Assembly: GCA_026645375.1 (NCBI GenBank)
Contig: JAPFFX010000004.1
Span: 1 to 18,509 of the forward strand
DNA from: Citricoccus sp. WCRC_4
GTDB lineage: Bacteria > Actinomycetota > Actinomycetes > Actinomycetales > Micrococcaceae
Direction of reading: 5' to 3'
Length of the DNA: 18,509 bases
In this document: one piece after another, positions 1-7,524 of the stretch
Layout: the number at the start of each line of letters is the position of its first letter
Position numbering within the stretch: the first letter of the stretch is position 1
The notes under the pieces: model-generated
Databases searched by the model: none
Told to the model about the DNA's origin: nothing
The model's input: only the letters and a program-made list of their open reading frames with translations
Made by a program: the position numbers and the translations under genes

Positions 1-206
1 GGGATGGCCAGGTGGGAGCCCACGACCATCAGCAGCACGGACTGGGCGCCCTCGAACGTGAGCCCGAAGAACGTCTTCTTCAGCTCGCCGCCAATGCCCT
101 TGCCGGGCAGGATCGTGACCCCCGTGGCACCGGCCGACTGGGCGGTCTTGATGGCGGTCTCCTCCAGAAATTCGGGAACGATGGCGACGACGGCGGTGAA
201 CTTCAC
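1..206 (-). CDS. PII-like nitrogen-regulator-family protein (partial, N-terminal 68 codons)
   Basis: The visible part begins VKFTAVVAIVPEFLEETAIK and continues with SAGATGVTILPGKGIGGELKK, the beta-alpha-beta plus glycine-rich T-loop pattern of the PII/GlnB ferredoxin-like fold. No tyrosine is visible in the loop, so the classical uridylylation site of GlnB is absent. This fits a PII-like transporter partner rather than a housekeeping GlnB. The GTG start at 206 overlaps the TGA of the upstream gene (GTGA, 206-203), and a GGAAGGA ribosome-binding site (219-213) lies 6 nt before it, which supports this start and translational coupling. The gene runs off the left edge. PII-like genes commonly sit beside DUF1538 membrane proteins, so a regulatory role on that transporter is inferred. 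Confidence 0.8.
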   Translation of the reverse strand, partial: MKFTAVVAIVPEFLEETAIKTAQSAGATGVTILPGKGIGGELKKTFFGLTFEGAQSVLLMVVGSHLAI

Positions 207-1687
207 GACGATTCCTTCCGCAGGCGGGGAATTCTCTCCAGGGCCATGGCATACACCAAAACGGTGATGATGGGGAAGATGGAGGCGAAGGCGATGAGGC
301 CGAACCCGTCGACCAGAGGACTGCGCCCCTCGATCGCGGTGGCCAGCCCGATGCCCAGGGCGGTCACCAGCGGCACGGTGACCTCCGAGGTGGTCACGCC
401 CCCGAGGTCGAACGCGAGGGCCACGATGTACTTTGGCGCTACGAGGATCAGAAGCAGAACCACCGCGTAGGAGCCCATGATGTAGTAGTGCAGCGGTCCG
501 CCCACGACGATGCGGTAGACCCCCAGGGTGATGCCGGCCGCCACCCCGGTCGCGACGACGAGGCGCAGTGCCGTGGCGTTGATCCCGGTCGGTGAGATCT
601 CCTCGGCCTGCTCGGCGATGGCCACCAGGGCGGGCTCGGCCATGGTGGTGGCGAAGCCGATGAGCAGGGCGAAGAGGAGGATGAGCGCGGGCACTCCGCG
701 CTCGATCAGTTGCTCGGCCATCTGCGTGCCCAGGGGGAAGAGCCCCATCTTCAGACCCACCACGAAGGCGTAGAGGCCCACGAGCACCATCAGGAAGCCC
801 ACAGTCACCCGCACCGGGTGGGACAGGCGACGCCGCAGGGCGACGTACTGGAAGAAGAGGACCACGACCACCATGGGGGCGACGTCGCGGACCATCTCGG
901 CCAGGCCCAGGAGATGCTCGAGCGCCCCTGGCAGATCCGCGCTCTCCTCCGCCCTCGCGGCCGGGGCGTCACCGGCCTCACCGAAGGTGTAGACCCAGAT
1001 CCCGTACAGCTGCACCCCGATCATGGGCACCATCACGCACAGGGCCACCAGCCCGAACCCGTCCGCGAAGGCGCTGCGGCCCCGGATTGAGCTGGCCAGT
1101 CCGATCCCGATCGCCGCCACCAGAGGCACGGTGACCACGTTGGTGGTCACCCCGCCCGAGTCGTAGGCCAGCCCCACGATCTCCTGCGGGGCCACGAACG
1201 TGGCCGCCAGGACAAGGGCATAGCCGCCGATCAGCAGCCTGTGCACCGCCCACCCCCGCAGGATGCGCAGGATGCCCAGCACGAGCACGAGCCCGACGGA
1301 CACCGCGACGACCAGGCGCAGGACCAGGCTGTCGATCCGTCCCTCGCTGATGAGCTCGGCCTGCTCGGCCACGGCGATCAGCGCAGGCTCGGCGACCGAG
1401 GCGGCGAAGCCGATGGCGAAGCCGAACGGCAGCAGCAGCCCCAGCGCACCACGGCGCGTGAACTGGTTGGACAGGTTCTTCCCGACGGGAAAGACGCTCA
1501 GATCCAGGCCCTGGAGGAACAGGGCGATGCCCACGCCCACGATCAGCAGCCCGGCCACCAACTGTGCCGGGTTCTCGGGCATCCGGCGGAAGACGGCCAG
1601 CTGGAACACCGCCACCACCACCACGATGGGCAGGAGGTTTCTCAGCGCTTTGGAGAACTCGCGGGTGAACTGGCTGAGATGCTCCAT
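203..1687 (-). CDS. DUF1538 family membrane protein, fused duplicate (putative cation/proton antiporter)
   Basis: 494-residue polytopic membrane protein built as two homologous halves. Each half has an AEPAL(I/V)A(V/I)AEQAE signature (residues 99-111 and 350-362), a GGVTT(N/S)xVTVPLV motif (from 178 and from 429) and a closing RGRS/EGRS...DGFGL stretch. This is the DUF1538 repeat. DUF1538 pairs (UmpA/UmpB) have been reported as a two-component Na+/H+ antiporter in a Halomonas; here both halves are in one chain. I start at ATG 1687 because the open frame upstream to 1864 encodes 59 low-complexity basic residues unlike the family, while MEHLSQF leads straight into the first membrane segment. 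No strong ribosome-binding site is seen. The stop overlaps the PII-like start, so the two form an operon. Function in this host is inferred. Confidence 0.85.
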   Translation of the reverse strand: MEHLSQFTREFSKALRNLLPIVVVVAVFQLAVFRRMPENPAQLVAGLLIVGVGIALFLQGLDLSVFPVGKNLSNQFTRRGALGLLLPFGFAIGFAASVAEPALIAVAEQAELISEGRIDSLVLRLVVAVSVGLVLVLGILRILRGWAVHRLLIGGYALVLAATFVAPQEIVGLAYDSGGVTTNVVTVPLVAAIGIGLASSIRGRSAFADGFGLVALCVMVPMIGVQLYGIWVYTFGEAGDAPAARAEESADLPGALEHLLGLAEMVRDVAPMVVVVLFFQYVALRRRLSHPVRVTVGFLMVLVGLYAFVVGLKMGLFPLGTQMAEQLIERGVPALILLFALLIGFATTMAEPALVAIAEQAEEISPTGINATALRLVVATGVAAGITLGVYRIVVGGPLHYYIMGSYAVVLLLILVAPKYIVALAFDLGGVTTSEVTVPLVTALGIGLATAIEGRSPLVDGFGLIAFASIFPIITVLVYAMALERIPRLRKESS

Positions 1688-2005
1688 GGAGGCTCGAGTC
1701 GCCTTTCGGTGACTTAGGGTTAGTGACCTGGATTTCAGTCTGGCGCAGCACCGCTGAGGCGTCCACCGATCATGGTCCTGTGATGCGCGGCGACCACACC
1801 ACTTTCGCGAGCTTTCCGTTGCCGCCACGAGCACCAACGCGGCCCGTCGCTCGGAAACCACCACACGCAGACGAGGGAGCCTAGGGGCTGATGCACCGAT
1901 AGGTGACGTTGGGCCAGCAGACCGTGGACGGTGACCGCAGGCTCGCTGTCGGGGCGATCGTGTTGTGCCGCGCTGCCGGTCGCTGGGACACGGTCGAAGC
2001 CGTGC
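1688..2005. other. Intergenic, 318 bp, no gene supported
   Basis: Open frames here are extensions or shadows of the DUF1538 and channel genes with no family resemblance. On the minus strand the stretch should hold the DUF1538/PII promoter, but I see no convincing -35/-10 pair. A 5-bp hairpin (CACGG at 1989-1993 with CCGTG at 2000-2004) sits directly after the channel stop codon and could be a weak U-less terminator. Confidence 0.5.
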
Positions 2006-2701
2006 TCAAGCGGCTTGGGACTGTCCGTGCTCCTCGGCGTACGCGGCGAAGATCTCCTCAATGCCGTCACCGGTGTGCACGAAATCCGTCTCGAGCTTCT
2101 GCGCCAGTTGCTCGAGTGCTTCGGACAACCGCTGAGCGCTGAGCCGTACACCCGAGGCCGGTGCGGCAGCCCCGGCATCGCGCAACTTCACCGCGTGGGG
2201 CAGCTGGCGAGCCAGGGAAAGATCCGGGTCCTGTTCCCGGAAGTAGAAGCCCTCGCTGTGCTGAGTGAAGTCGATGCGCACCTTCCCCAGTTCTTCCGCA
2301 AGCACGTTCAAGGTCCGGCTGGCTGTGGTCGCGTCGAACTGCCCAATCATCTGGGCGTAGTCCGTGTCAGCCAGCAGCTTCAGTTCCAAGGCCAGCGACC
2401 GGCGTCGCGACATCGGCGGGTAGATCTGCATGAACCAGGTCAGCGCGGCCGTGAGCAGAGCGAACCCGGTCAGCGCCTGCAAGGGCGCAGCCACGCGAAT
2501 TCCGGGGTCGGTGGGCACCACATCGCCGAAACCCAGGGTCGACAAAGTCATAAAAAAGACATAGAGGGCCTCGACGAAATCAGGGTAGTCCGCCGGGTCC
2601 ACCCCCGAGGAGTGCATGAAACCGCCCGGAACGTGGGGATAGTAGATCAGCGCCCACCCAACACCCTGCAGCACCGCCCACAGAAGGACGGCCGTGATCA
2701 T
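2006..2701 (-). CDS. Potassium channel family protein (two-helix pore), possibly N-terminally shortened
   Basis: 231 residues from ATG 2701. A hydrophobic segment (2-22) is followed by a pore loop with the selectivity-filter motif TLGFGD (55-60), a second membrane helix (about 72-92), and a soluble tail of about 140 residues with no recognised RCK domain. This is the Ion_trans_2 arrangement of K+ channels, with GFG in place of GYG. The first helix begins at residue 2 without a cytoplasmic lead, whereas relatives usually have further N-terminal helices. The frame stays open upstream through and beyond 2753, where it becomes antisense to the antiporter, so a shortened gene or another start is possible. 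A G-rich stretch 10-16 nt upstream may serve as ribosome-binding site. Divergent from the antiporter with only about 50-60 bp between starts. Confidence 0.7.
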   Translation of the reverse strand: MITAVLLWAVLQGVGWALIYYPHVPGGFMHSSGVDPADYPDFVEALYVFFMTLSTLGFGDVVPTDPGIRVAAPLQALTGFALLTAALTWFMQIYPPMSRRRSLALELKLLADTDYAQMIGQFDATTASRTLNVLAEELGKVRIDFTQHSEGFYFREQDPDLSLARQLPHAVKLRDAGAAAPASGVRLSAQRLSEALEQLAQKLETDFVHTGDGIEEIFAAYAEEHGQSQAA

Positions 2702-2746
2702 CCCGGCGGGCCCCCCTGAGCTCCGAAACAGGTCCGGCTGGGGAAT

Positions 2747-2752
2747 GGGAGG
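2747..2752 (+). promoter_or_regulatory. Ribosome-binding site GGGAGG that questions the antiporter start
   Basis: GGGAGG abuts the ATG at 2753 with no spacer, which is unusable for that codon. The in-frame GTG at 2762 (codon 4) lies 9 nt downstream, a normal spacing. Translation therefore more likely starts at GTG 2762. Confidence 0.5.
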
Positions 2753-4243
2753 ATGAACGGCGTGGACGTGATCAACTTTGTGATGCTGCTCGCCCCTCTG
2801 GTGACCCTGGTGGCCATCGCAGGAGTGCGTCTGGGCTCCCGGCTGGGGCTGCCGGCACTGCTGCTGTTCCTGGGCGTGGGCATGTTGCTGGGCGAGTCCG
2901 GATTCGGGCTCGAGTTCGACGACGCGGTGATCGCCCAAGGCCTGGGCTACGCGGCGCTGGTGCTGATCCTTGCCGAGGGCGGGCTGACCACGAAATGGGA
3001 GGCGATCCGTCCGTCCATCGGACTGGCGACCGTACTGGCCACGGTCGGGGTGATCGTGACGATCGGGTTGATGACCGTGATCGGGCACTACGCCCTCGGG
3101 CTGCCCCTGATCGTGGCCCTGCTCTTCGGGGCAGTCAACGCTGGCACTGACGCCGCTGCGGTGTTCTCCGTGCTGCGCGGGATCCCGCTTCCAGCACGAC
3201 TGCGAGCCGTGCTGGAAGGTGAGTCCGGGCTCAACGACGCCCCCACCGTGCTCATCGTCGCCGCGGCCACCGCCCTGGCCATCGGCGAGCAACCCCCCGG
3301 CGGGATCCCCGGGCTGATCGGCATGGTCATCATCCAACTGCTCGGCGGCATCTTGCTGGGCCTGACCCTGGGCTTCCTCGGCGTATTCGCCCTGCGCCGT
3401 TTCGCGCTGCCGGCCGCAGGACTCTATCCACTGGCAACCCTGGCCTGGACCGTGCTCGCCTACGGGGTCGCCACCCAGATCACGGTGTCCGGGTTCGCCG
3501 CCGTCTACGTCTGCGCCATGGTGCTGGGTAACGGCCGGCTCCCACACCGCCACGCCACACAAGCCTTCGCAGAAGGCACCGGCTGGACCGCCCAGATCGG
3601 GCTCTTCGTCATGCTGGGCCTACTGGCCAGCCCCGGCCGGATCACCTGGGACACCGCGCTGATCGCCGTGATCGCCGGGCTGTTCCTCACGTTCGTGGTC
3701 CGCCCCGTGGCAGTCATCGTGTGCGCGACATGGTTTCGCGCGCCCTGGCGCGAACAGCTCTTTCTCTCCTGGGCCGGGCTGCGCGGGGCGGTGCCGATCA
3801 TCCTGGCCACCGTTCCCATGGCTGCGCAGATGGACGGCGCCGAAAAACTCTTCGACATGGTGCTGGTCTTCGTGCTCGTCTACACCCTGATCCAAGCCCC
3901 CACCTTGCCCTGGGTCGCCCGCAAACTCGGGGTCACCACCACCGAGGCCTGCACCTCCGTCGAGGTCGAGCCCGCACCGATGGACGAACAACACGCGAAC
4001 CTGCTCAAGATCACCCTGACCGAGGATTCCCCCCTCACCAGGAACCCGATCCAGAAGCTCGACCTACCCCCCAACACGGTGATCGCCCTCGTCTCACGCA
4101 CCCAAGGCACCTTCGTCCCCGCCCCGGACACCATGCTCAACCCCCACGATGAACTGCTCGTCCTCACCACCAACACCGACAACGCAGCGACCGAGAAATA
4201 CTTCACCACCGTCGACAACACACCCGATGACCACCGTCCCTGA
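2753..4243 (+). CDS. CPA1-type potassium/sodium-proton antiporter with TrkA_C domain (CvrA/NhaP2-like)
   Basis: Up to 496 residues. The first about 390 form a dozen hydrophobic segments of the Na_H_exchanger family. Signatures include LGVGMLLGESG (about 40-50), NAGTDAAAVFSVLRG in the core helix, ESGLNDAPTVLIV (the ND motif that binds and translocates the ion) and LSWAGLRGAVPIILA near the end of the membrane part. The C-terminal about 85 residues, from HANLLKITL to DELLVLT, have the TrkA_C (RCK_C) fold seen in K+/H+ antiporters of the CvrA/NhaP2 group, a regulatory ligand-sensing domain. Expected role: inner-membrane exchange of K+ or Na+ for protons, in pH or osmotic balance. Likely true start is GTG 2762. 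Divergent from the K+ channel gene, so both act on monovalent cations. Confidence 0.9.
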   Translation: MNGVDVINFVMLLAPLVTLVAIAGVRLGSRLGLPALLLFLGVGMLLGESGFGLEFDDAVIAQGLGYAALVLILAEGGLTTKWEAIRPSIGLATVLATVGVIVTIGLMTVIGHYALGLPLIVALLFGAVNAGTDAAAVFSVLRGIPLPARLRAVLEGESGLNDAPTVLIVAAATALAIGEQPPGGIPGLIGMVIIQLLGGILLGLTLGFLGVFALRRFALPAAGLYPLATLAWTVLAYGVATQITVSGFAAVYVCAMVLGNGRLPHRHATQAFAEGTGWTAQIGLFVMLGLLASPGRITWDTALIAVIAGLFLTFVVRPVAVIVCATWFRAPWREQLFLSWAGLRGAVPIILATVPMAAQMDGAEKLFDMVLVFVLVYTLIQAPTLPWVARKLGVTTTEACTSVEVEPAPMDEQHANLLKITLTEDSPLTRNPIQKLDLPPNTVIALVSRTQGTFVPAPDTMLNPHDELLVLTTNTDNAATEKYFTTVDNTPDDHRP

Positions 4244-4274
4244 CCAGCTCCCGTCCGGCCCCCTGACCACACCG

Positions 4275-4292
4275 CCGCCCCCGCCTGGGCGG
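4275..4292 (+). terminator. GC hairpin after the antiporter (weak terminator candidate)
   Basis: CCGCCC-6 nt-GGGCGG forms a 6-bp stem 32 nt after the antiporter stop. There is no T tract, so an intrinsic terminator is only suggested. Confidence 0.25.
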
Positions 4293-4442
4293 TCCCCAGA
4301 TGACGTGCTGTTCGGACGCCCCAATAACGCCTTCAATGCACTCTTTCTGCAGCTCGATCCGATGGCACAACATGAGGGACCATGCCAACGTGCAGGTCTC
4401 TGTTGGCGGCCGGGCGCGAGTAGAAGCATCGTGCTGCACCAC

Positions 4443-4448
4443 TAATCT
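4443..4448 (+). promoter_or_regulatory. -10 box TAATCT placed for leaderless transcription of the small membrane gene
   Basis: TAATCT ends exactly 6 nt before ATG 4455, so a transcript would begin at or next to the start codon. No ribosome-binding site is visible before this ATG, which agrees. No good -35 box is seen. Confidence 0.4.
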
Positions 4449-4454
4449 GGTCCT

Positions 4455-4760
4455 ATGAATCCCACCGGCTCCGCCACATCCGCAACGGTTCCGCCGCGCA
4501 GACTGCCGCTGTGGCTAGTGATCCTGGCCGTCCTGGCTGTGGCCAAGATTCTGGGCGGGTCGCTGACCGTAGTGCTCAATCCCCCCCAGGCCACGTTCGG
4601 GGCCTTTGCCAACACCCCCCTGAACGGCGAGACGCACTCAGGCACGACCTTGGTGAACCCACAAGCCCTTGCAGGCTGGGCCGGTGTCACCGCCGGCATC
4701 GTCGTGCTGGTTTTTTGCGTCGGCTGGTTCGTGGGTCGGCACAGCGCCGCCCACCGATAG
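4455..4760 (+). CDS. Small two-helix membrane protein, function unknown
   Basis: 101 residues. A polar, Thr/Ser/Pro-rich N-terminus ending in PPRRLP is followed by a hydrophobic helix (about 18-40), an exposed loop of about 35 residues with TPLNGETHSGTTLVNPQ, a second helix (about 75-93) and a short basic tail, RHSAAHR. The positive charges before helix 1 and after helix 2 predict both termini in the cytoplasm and the loop outside. I do not recognise a family. It stands alone between the antiporter and a convergent recombinase. The regular helix-loop-helix layout and well-placed -10 box make it a probable gene. Confidence 0.55.
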   Translation: MNPTGSATSATVPPRRLPLWLVILAVLAVAKILGGSLTVVLNPPQATFGAFANTPLNGETHSGTTLVNPQALAGWAGVTAGIVVLVFCVGWFVGRHSAAHR

Positions 4761-4853
4761 CAATTCGGACCCCGCCTCGTGCTGCTCCAAACGTCAGCCA
4801 TGGTGCTGGCACGAGAAACCAGGTGTGGTTGATGCCCGTATGCCCCACCCGCT

Positions 4854-4910
4854 AAAAAGCCCGCCGAGGTACGACATACGCATCACGATCTCCACGGGGG
4901 AAGACGGGCT
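4854..4910 (-). terminator. Possible intrinsic terminator of the orphan recombinase
   Basis: On the minus strand AGCCCG (4910-4905) at the stop codon can pair with CGGGCT (4863-4858), which runs into TTTTT. The loop is long (41 nt), so the call is tentative. Confidence 0.3.
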
Positions 4911-5509
4911 CAGATGGTCGTCGCTTGCGGCAGCTCCCGGATCCGCCGGTAGAGCGTGGCCCTAGACATGCCGAGGTCCCGGGCGACCTGGGTGGCCGGT
5001 TCCCCACCCTCAATCAGCCGCAGCGCATTCCGGATCTGCGAGTCCGTGAAGGTCTGACGCCGCCCACCGAGATCCTTGCCAGCGGCCCGGCGCTTGGCCA
5101 CCGAGTCGGTGATCCGCTCCCGCTTGATCTCCAGCTCCATCTGCGCCAGGGCGGCCATGACCGTGAAGACCATCGAGCCCATCGGCGTGGCCGTGTCCAC
5201 GTCTCCCCCACCGAGGTTCAGTACCCGCAACCCGGCGCCTCTCCCCCGCAGCGCCTCGGCGAAGGCCAACATATTCTGCGTCGACCGCCCCAACCGGTCC
5301 AAGGTGGTGATGACGAGCGTGTCACCTTCCTCGAGCGCGGCCACTGCTCGGTCGAACTGCGGACGCGAAGCACGGCTCCCAGACACTCCACTGTCAACGT
5401 AGAGATCATCGCGCCGAACGCCTCCACCCAACAGGTCATGTAATTGGCGGTCGGCATCTTGCTGCCGCGTCGACACGCGTGCATACCCGATCAGCTTCCC
5501 CACGTCCAC
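4910..5509 (-). CDS. Small serine recombinase (resolvase/invertase family), orphan
   Basis: 199 residues. The N-terminal resolvase domain starts GYARVSTRQQDADRQ with the nucleophile serine at 13. It has the family's LDRLGRS at 70-76 (catalytic arginines 72 and 75) and the helix-E region ALAQMELEIKRERI. The C-terminus is a Hin-type helix-turn-helix (about 152-193, GEPATQVARDLGMSRATLYRRI). It should cut and rejoin DNA at an inverted-repeat site through a 5'-phosphoserine link, as resolvase or invertase. Starts are GTG 5509 or GTG 5503; the latter has GAGG 5 nt upstream. No transposase partner lies on its side, but inverted TGTCTCG half-sites and a transposon end lie immediately upstream. It may be the remaining gene of an older plasmid or transposon that served as target. 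Confidence 0.9.
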   Translation of the reverse strand: MDVGKLIGYARVSTRQQDADRQLHDLLGGGVRRDDLYVDSGVSGSRASRPQFDRAVAALEEGDTLVITTLDRLGRSTQNMLAFAEALRGRGAGLRVLNLGGGDVDTATPMGSMVFTVMAALAQMELEIKRERITDSVAKRRAAGKDLGGRRQTFTDSQIRNALRLIEGGEPATQVARDLGMSRATLYRRIRELPQATTI

Positions 5510-5514
5510 CTCGT

Positions 5515-5581
5515 CTGTCTCGCAACCAACGATGAGTATCCGATTCTAGAGGCATGGATAAAGCACATAGCTACGAGACAG
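5515..5581. other. Inverted CTGTCTCG/CGAGACAG repeat: candidate res half-sites of the orphan recombinase
   Basis: CTGTCTCG at 5515-5522 and its exact complement CGAGACAG at 5574-5581 lie just upstream of the recombinase gene. Read outward-in, the second copy is TGTCTCGTA, a full match to the classic resolvase half-site TGTCYNNTA; the first, TGTCTCGCA, misses one base. Resolvases normally bind such sites upstream of their own gene. Confidence 0.45.
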
Positions 5582-5597
5582 GCCGAACCGCGGAAAC

Positions 5598-5655
5598 TGT
5601 GAGTCGCAACGGTAAGTGGCGGTCTTCGGTGTTCGCTTTTTGGCGGTGCCCTCTC
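5598..5655 (+). repeat. Transposon left end with 24-nt-spaced repeats, cut short by IS3
   Basis: Tip TGTGA at 5598, TGGC at 5617 (offset 19), TTC at 5625 and TGGC at 5641 (offset 43, i.e. 24 nt after the first). The right ends, read inward, give TGTGA at 0, TGGC at 19, TTC 8 nt later, and TGGC (A) or TGTC (B) at 43. Repeated transposase-binding sites at the ends are typical of the Tn7/Tn5053/Mu-like DDE group. The IS3 element begins 58 bp inside. Confidence 0.6.
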
Positions 5656-5669
5656 TGTCAGCCTTGAGT

Positions 5670-5700
5670 GAGACACCAGGACCGTCCTGATGAGTGTCTC
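5670..5700 (+). promoter_or_regulatory. Nested dyad at the IS left end
   Basis: Outer arms GAGACAC (5670-5676) and GTGTCTC (5694-5700) enclose an inner perfect stem AGGAC-c-GTCCT (5678-5688). It lies ahead of the transposase ribosome-binding site. Such hairpins in IS leaders commonly block read-through expression from outside promoters; that role is inferred. Confidence 0.4.
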
Positions 5701-5723
5701 GAGGGCGGGGAGGAGATTCCCTG

Positions 5724-6158
5724 ATGACGACGACAGTGACGCGGCCGAGTGCTTCCGGGCAGGCTGGTGTGATGAACGATGTTCCTGATCCCGAGGTTCC
5801 CGAGAAGGCGCGCCGGCGGACCTACACGGCGAAGTACAAGGCCGACGTGCTGGCCGAGTACGAAGCCTGCGACCGTGCCGGCAAGGGTGCGTTGCTGCGC
5901 CGGGAGGGCTTGTACTCCTCGTTGATCAGTTCCTGGCGCGACCAGCGTGAGGCAGGGGCCCTGCAGGCACTGGGCAAGTCTTCGGGCCCGGCCCCGGCCG
6001 ATCCAGCCGTCCGTGAGTCGGAGCGGTTGCGCAAGGAGAACCAGCGTCTGGCCGCGGAGCTGGAGAAGGCCAAGGCGGTGATCGAGGTGCAGGGAAAACT
6101 CTCGGCTCTGCTGGAGCAGTTCTCGACCGGCAGCAGCACCAACGACGAGAAGCGATGA
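5724..6158 (+). CDS. IS3-family transposase OrfA (helix-turn-helix subunit)
   Basis: 144 residues from ATG 5724, preceded by GGGAGGAGA at good spacing; an in-frame GTG at 5694 lies inside the hairpin and is less likely. After a polar leader, RRRTYTAKYKADVLAEYEAC opens the HTH_Tnp_1 DNA-binding domain (about 31-85), here with GLYSSLISSWRDQR as recognition part. A coiled coil of the leucine-zipper type (about 103-128, RLRKENQRLAAELEKAKAVI) should mediate oligomerisation with OrfB. The ORF ends in ATGA shared with the OrfB start. There is no A-rich slippery run at the junction, so stop-restart coupling is more likely than the -1 frameshift of classical IS3. Confidence 0.9.
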   Translation: MTTTVTRPSASGQAGVMNDVPDPEVPEKARRRTYTAKYKADVLAEYEACDRAGKGALLRREGLYSSLISSWRDQREAGALQALGKSSGPAPADPAVRESERLRKENQRLAAELEKAKAVIEVQGKLSALLEQFSTGSSTNDEKR

Positions 6159-7177
6159 TCGACGAGACGATCGCCGAGCTCACGCCCGTGGTGGGTGTCA
6201 AGGCCGCCTGCGCGGCGGTGGGCCGCCCCCGGGCGAGCCACTACCGCCGGCACCGGAAGTCACCGGCACCGGCCCGGCCAGCACGGGCGCCGAAGCCGCA
6301 ACCGCGGGCGCTGTCGGGCCCGGAGCGGGCCCAGGTGCTCGCGGTGCTCCACGAGGAACGGTTCGTGGACCTGGCCCCGGCCGAAGTCCACGCGATCCTG
6401 CTCGATGAGGGCCGATACCTGTGCTCGGAGTCCACGATGTACCGCCTGTTGCGCGCCGCCCACGGGCAGGTGCGCGAGAGGCGCCGGCAAGCCGTCCACC
6501 CGCCGCGGGTCAAGCCCGAGCTCGTCGCCCAGGCCCCGAACCAGGTCTGGTCGTGGGACATCACCAAGCTGACCGGCCCGGCGAAGTGGACCTACTACTA
6601 CCTGTACTCGGTCATCGACATCTACTCCCGCTACACCGTCGGATGGATGCTCGCCACCCGGGAGTCCAAGGAGCTGGCCGAGCGGTTGCTCGCCGAGACG
6701 ATCGCCAAGCAGGACATCGACCGTGATCAGCTGACCATCCACGCCGACCGGGGGTCATCGATGGCCTCGAAGCCGGTGGCGTTCCTGCTGGCCGATCTCG
6801 GGGTCACCAAGTCCCATTCGCGCCCGCACTGTTCCAATGACAACCCGTTCTCCGAAGCCCAGTTCAAGACGCTGAAGTACCGACCCGACTTCCCCGAAAA
6901 GTTCGGTTCCATCGAGGACGCCCGGGCGTTCTGCGCGGGGTTCTACCGCTGGTACAACCACGACCACCGCCACTGCGGGATCGGGATGCACACCCCCTTC
7001 GACGTCCACCACGGTCATGCCGACACCGTCCGGGCAGCCCGCGCGGCGACCCTGGCCACCGCCTACGCGGCCACCCCGGAGAGATTCGTCCGCAAGCGTC
7101 CCGAGCCCCCGAACCTGCCCGGCACCGCCTGGATCAACCGACCCGAACCAGATCCATTAACCCGACCTACGACGTGA
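6155..7177 (+). CDS. IS3-family transposase OrfB (DDE catalytic subunit)
   Basis: 340 residues. An N-terminal helical region (GVKAACAAVGRPRASHYRR) and HTH_21-like part (about 52-110) precede an rve integrase core. The DDE triad is visible: D135 in WSWDITKL, D198 in HADRGSSM, and E234 in NPFSEAQFKTLKY, with 35 residues between the second D and the E, the classic D,D-35-E spacing. It also has the family's YSVIDIYSRYTVGW strand. The gene is full length with no frameshift, so the element may be active. Translation is coupled to OrfA by a 4-nt overlap (ATGA, 6155-6158). Confidence 0.95.
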   Translation: MIDETIAELTPVVGVKAACAAVGRPRASHYRRHRKSPAPARPARAPKPQPRALSGPERAQVLAVLHEERFVDLAPAEVHAILLDEGRYLCSESTMYRLLRAAHGQVRERRRQAVHPPRVKPELVAQAPNQVWSWDITKLTGPAKWTYYYLYSVIDIYSRYTVGWMLATRESKELAERLLAETIAKQDIDRDQLTIHADRGSSMASKPVAFLLADLGVTKSHSRPHCSNDNPFSEAQFKTLKYRPDFPEKFGSIEDARAFCAGFYRWYNHDHRHCGIGMHTPFDVHHGHADTVRAARAATLATAYAATPERFVRKRPEPPNLPGTAWINRPEPDPLTRPTT

Positions 7178-7193
7178 CCCAAAACGGTTGACA

Positions 7194-7524
7194 GGTTCCG
7201 TGGTGCGTCCGCAGGCTGATCGGTCAACGTGCCGGGGCACCTCTTTGGTCCACGCGGACTGCAGAGTGGACAGAGACGTATCTCAGCCGTCCTCCGTACG
7301 CGTCGGGGCAGAGTGGCGCACACACCAGAGCCGTTTGAGGAACGTGGAGTGTTGGCACCAACCAGCGGTCTGTGGCCCGCAATGCCGGTGTCTACCTGTC
7401 TGGATCGGACGGGCACTTGCAGATCACGACGTGTTCGAGCGGTCTCCCGGAAGATTCTGCGCAGAATCGCTGAATGCGCCAGATCATTTCTTGAAATCCG
7501 AGGCAGCCTGCTTCCTGGTTTGCT
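7194..7524. other. Gene-less stretch between IS3 and the CGNR gene, 331 bp
   Basis: No open frame here resembles a known family, and I see no repeat, hairpin with T tract, or RNA gene. If the transposon left end was split by IS3, this is the rest of its subterminal DNA. Confidence 0.5.

Larger units (their letters stand above)
5656..7193 (+). mobile_element. IS3-family insertion sequence
   Basis: Two overlapping transposase ORFs fill the element. Proposed ends are TGTCAGCC at 5656 and, inverted, TGTCAACC at 7193 (TG...CA tips, about 9 of the first 20 positions matching). The flanks (CTC before, GGT after) do not show the 3-4 bp duplication usual for IS3, so either an end is misplaced or the flank has changed since insertion. 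It interrupts the larger transposon just inside its left end. Confidence 0.6.

Noticed and set aside
1688..1864. N-terminal extension of the DUF1538 protein by 59 residues
   Set aside because: Arg/Ser-rich, no membrane helix or signal, no ribosome-binding site; the family starts near ATG 1687.
2702..3562. Long minus-strand frame extending the K+ channel by 287 residues
   Set aside because: It is exactly antisense to the antiporter, rich in Gln/His/Asp as expected of a shadow frame, and has no family resemblance.
4360..4410. TTGGCGG near 4403 as a second left end
   Set aside because: No TGTGA tip and no TGGC 24 nt away.
5670..5700. TGTCTC copies in the IS3 leader as extra half-sites of the orphan resolvase
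   Set aside because: They lie inside the IS3 element and are explained by its hairpin arms.
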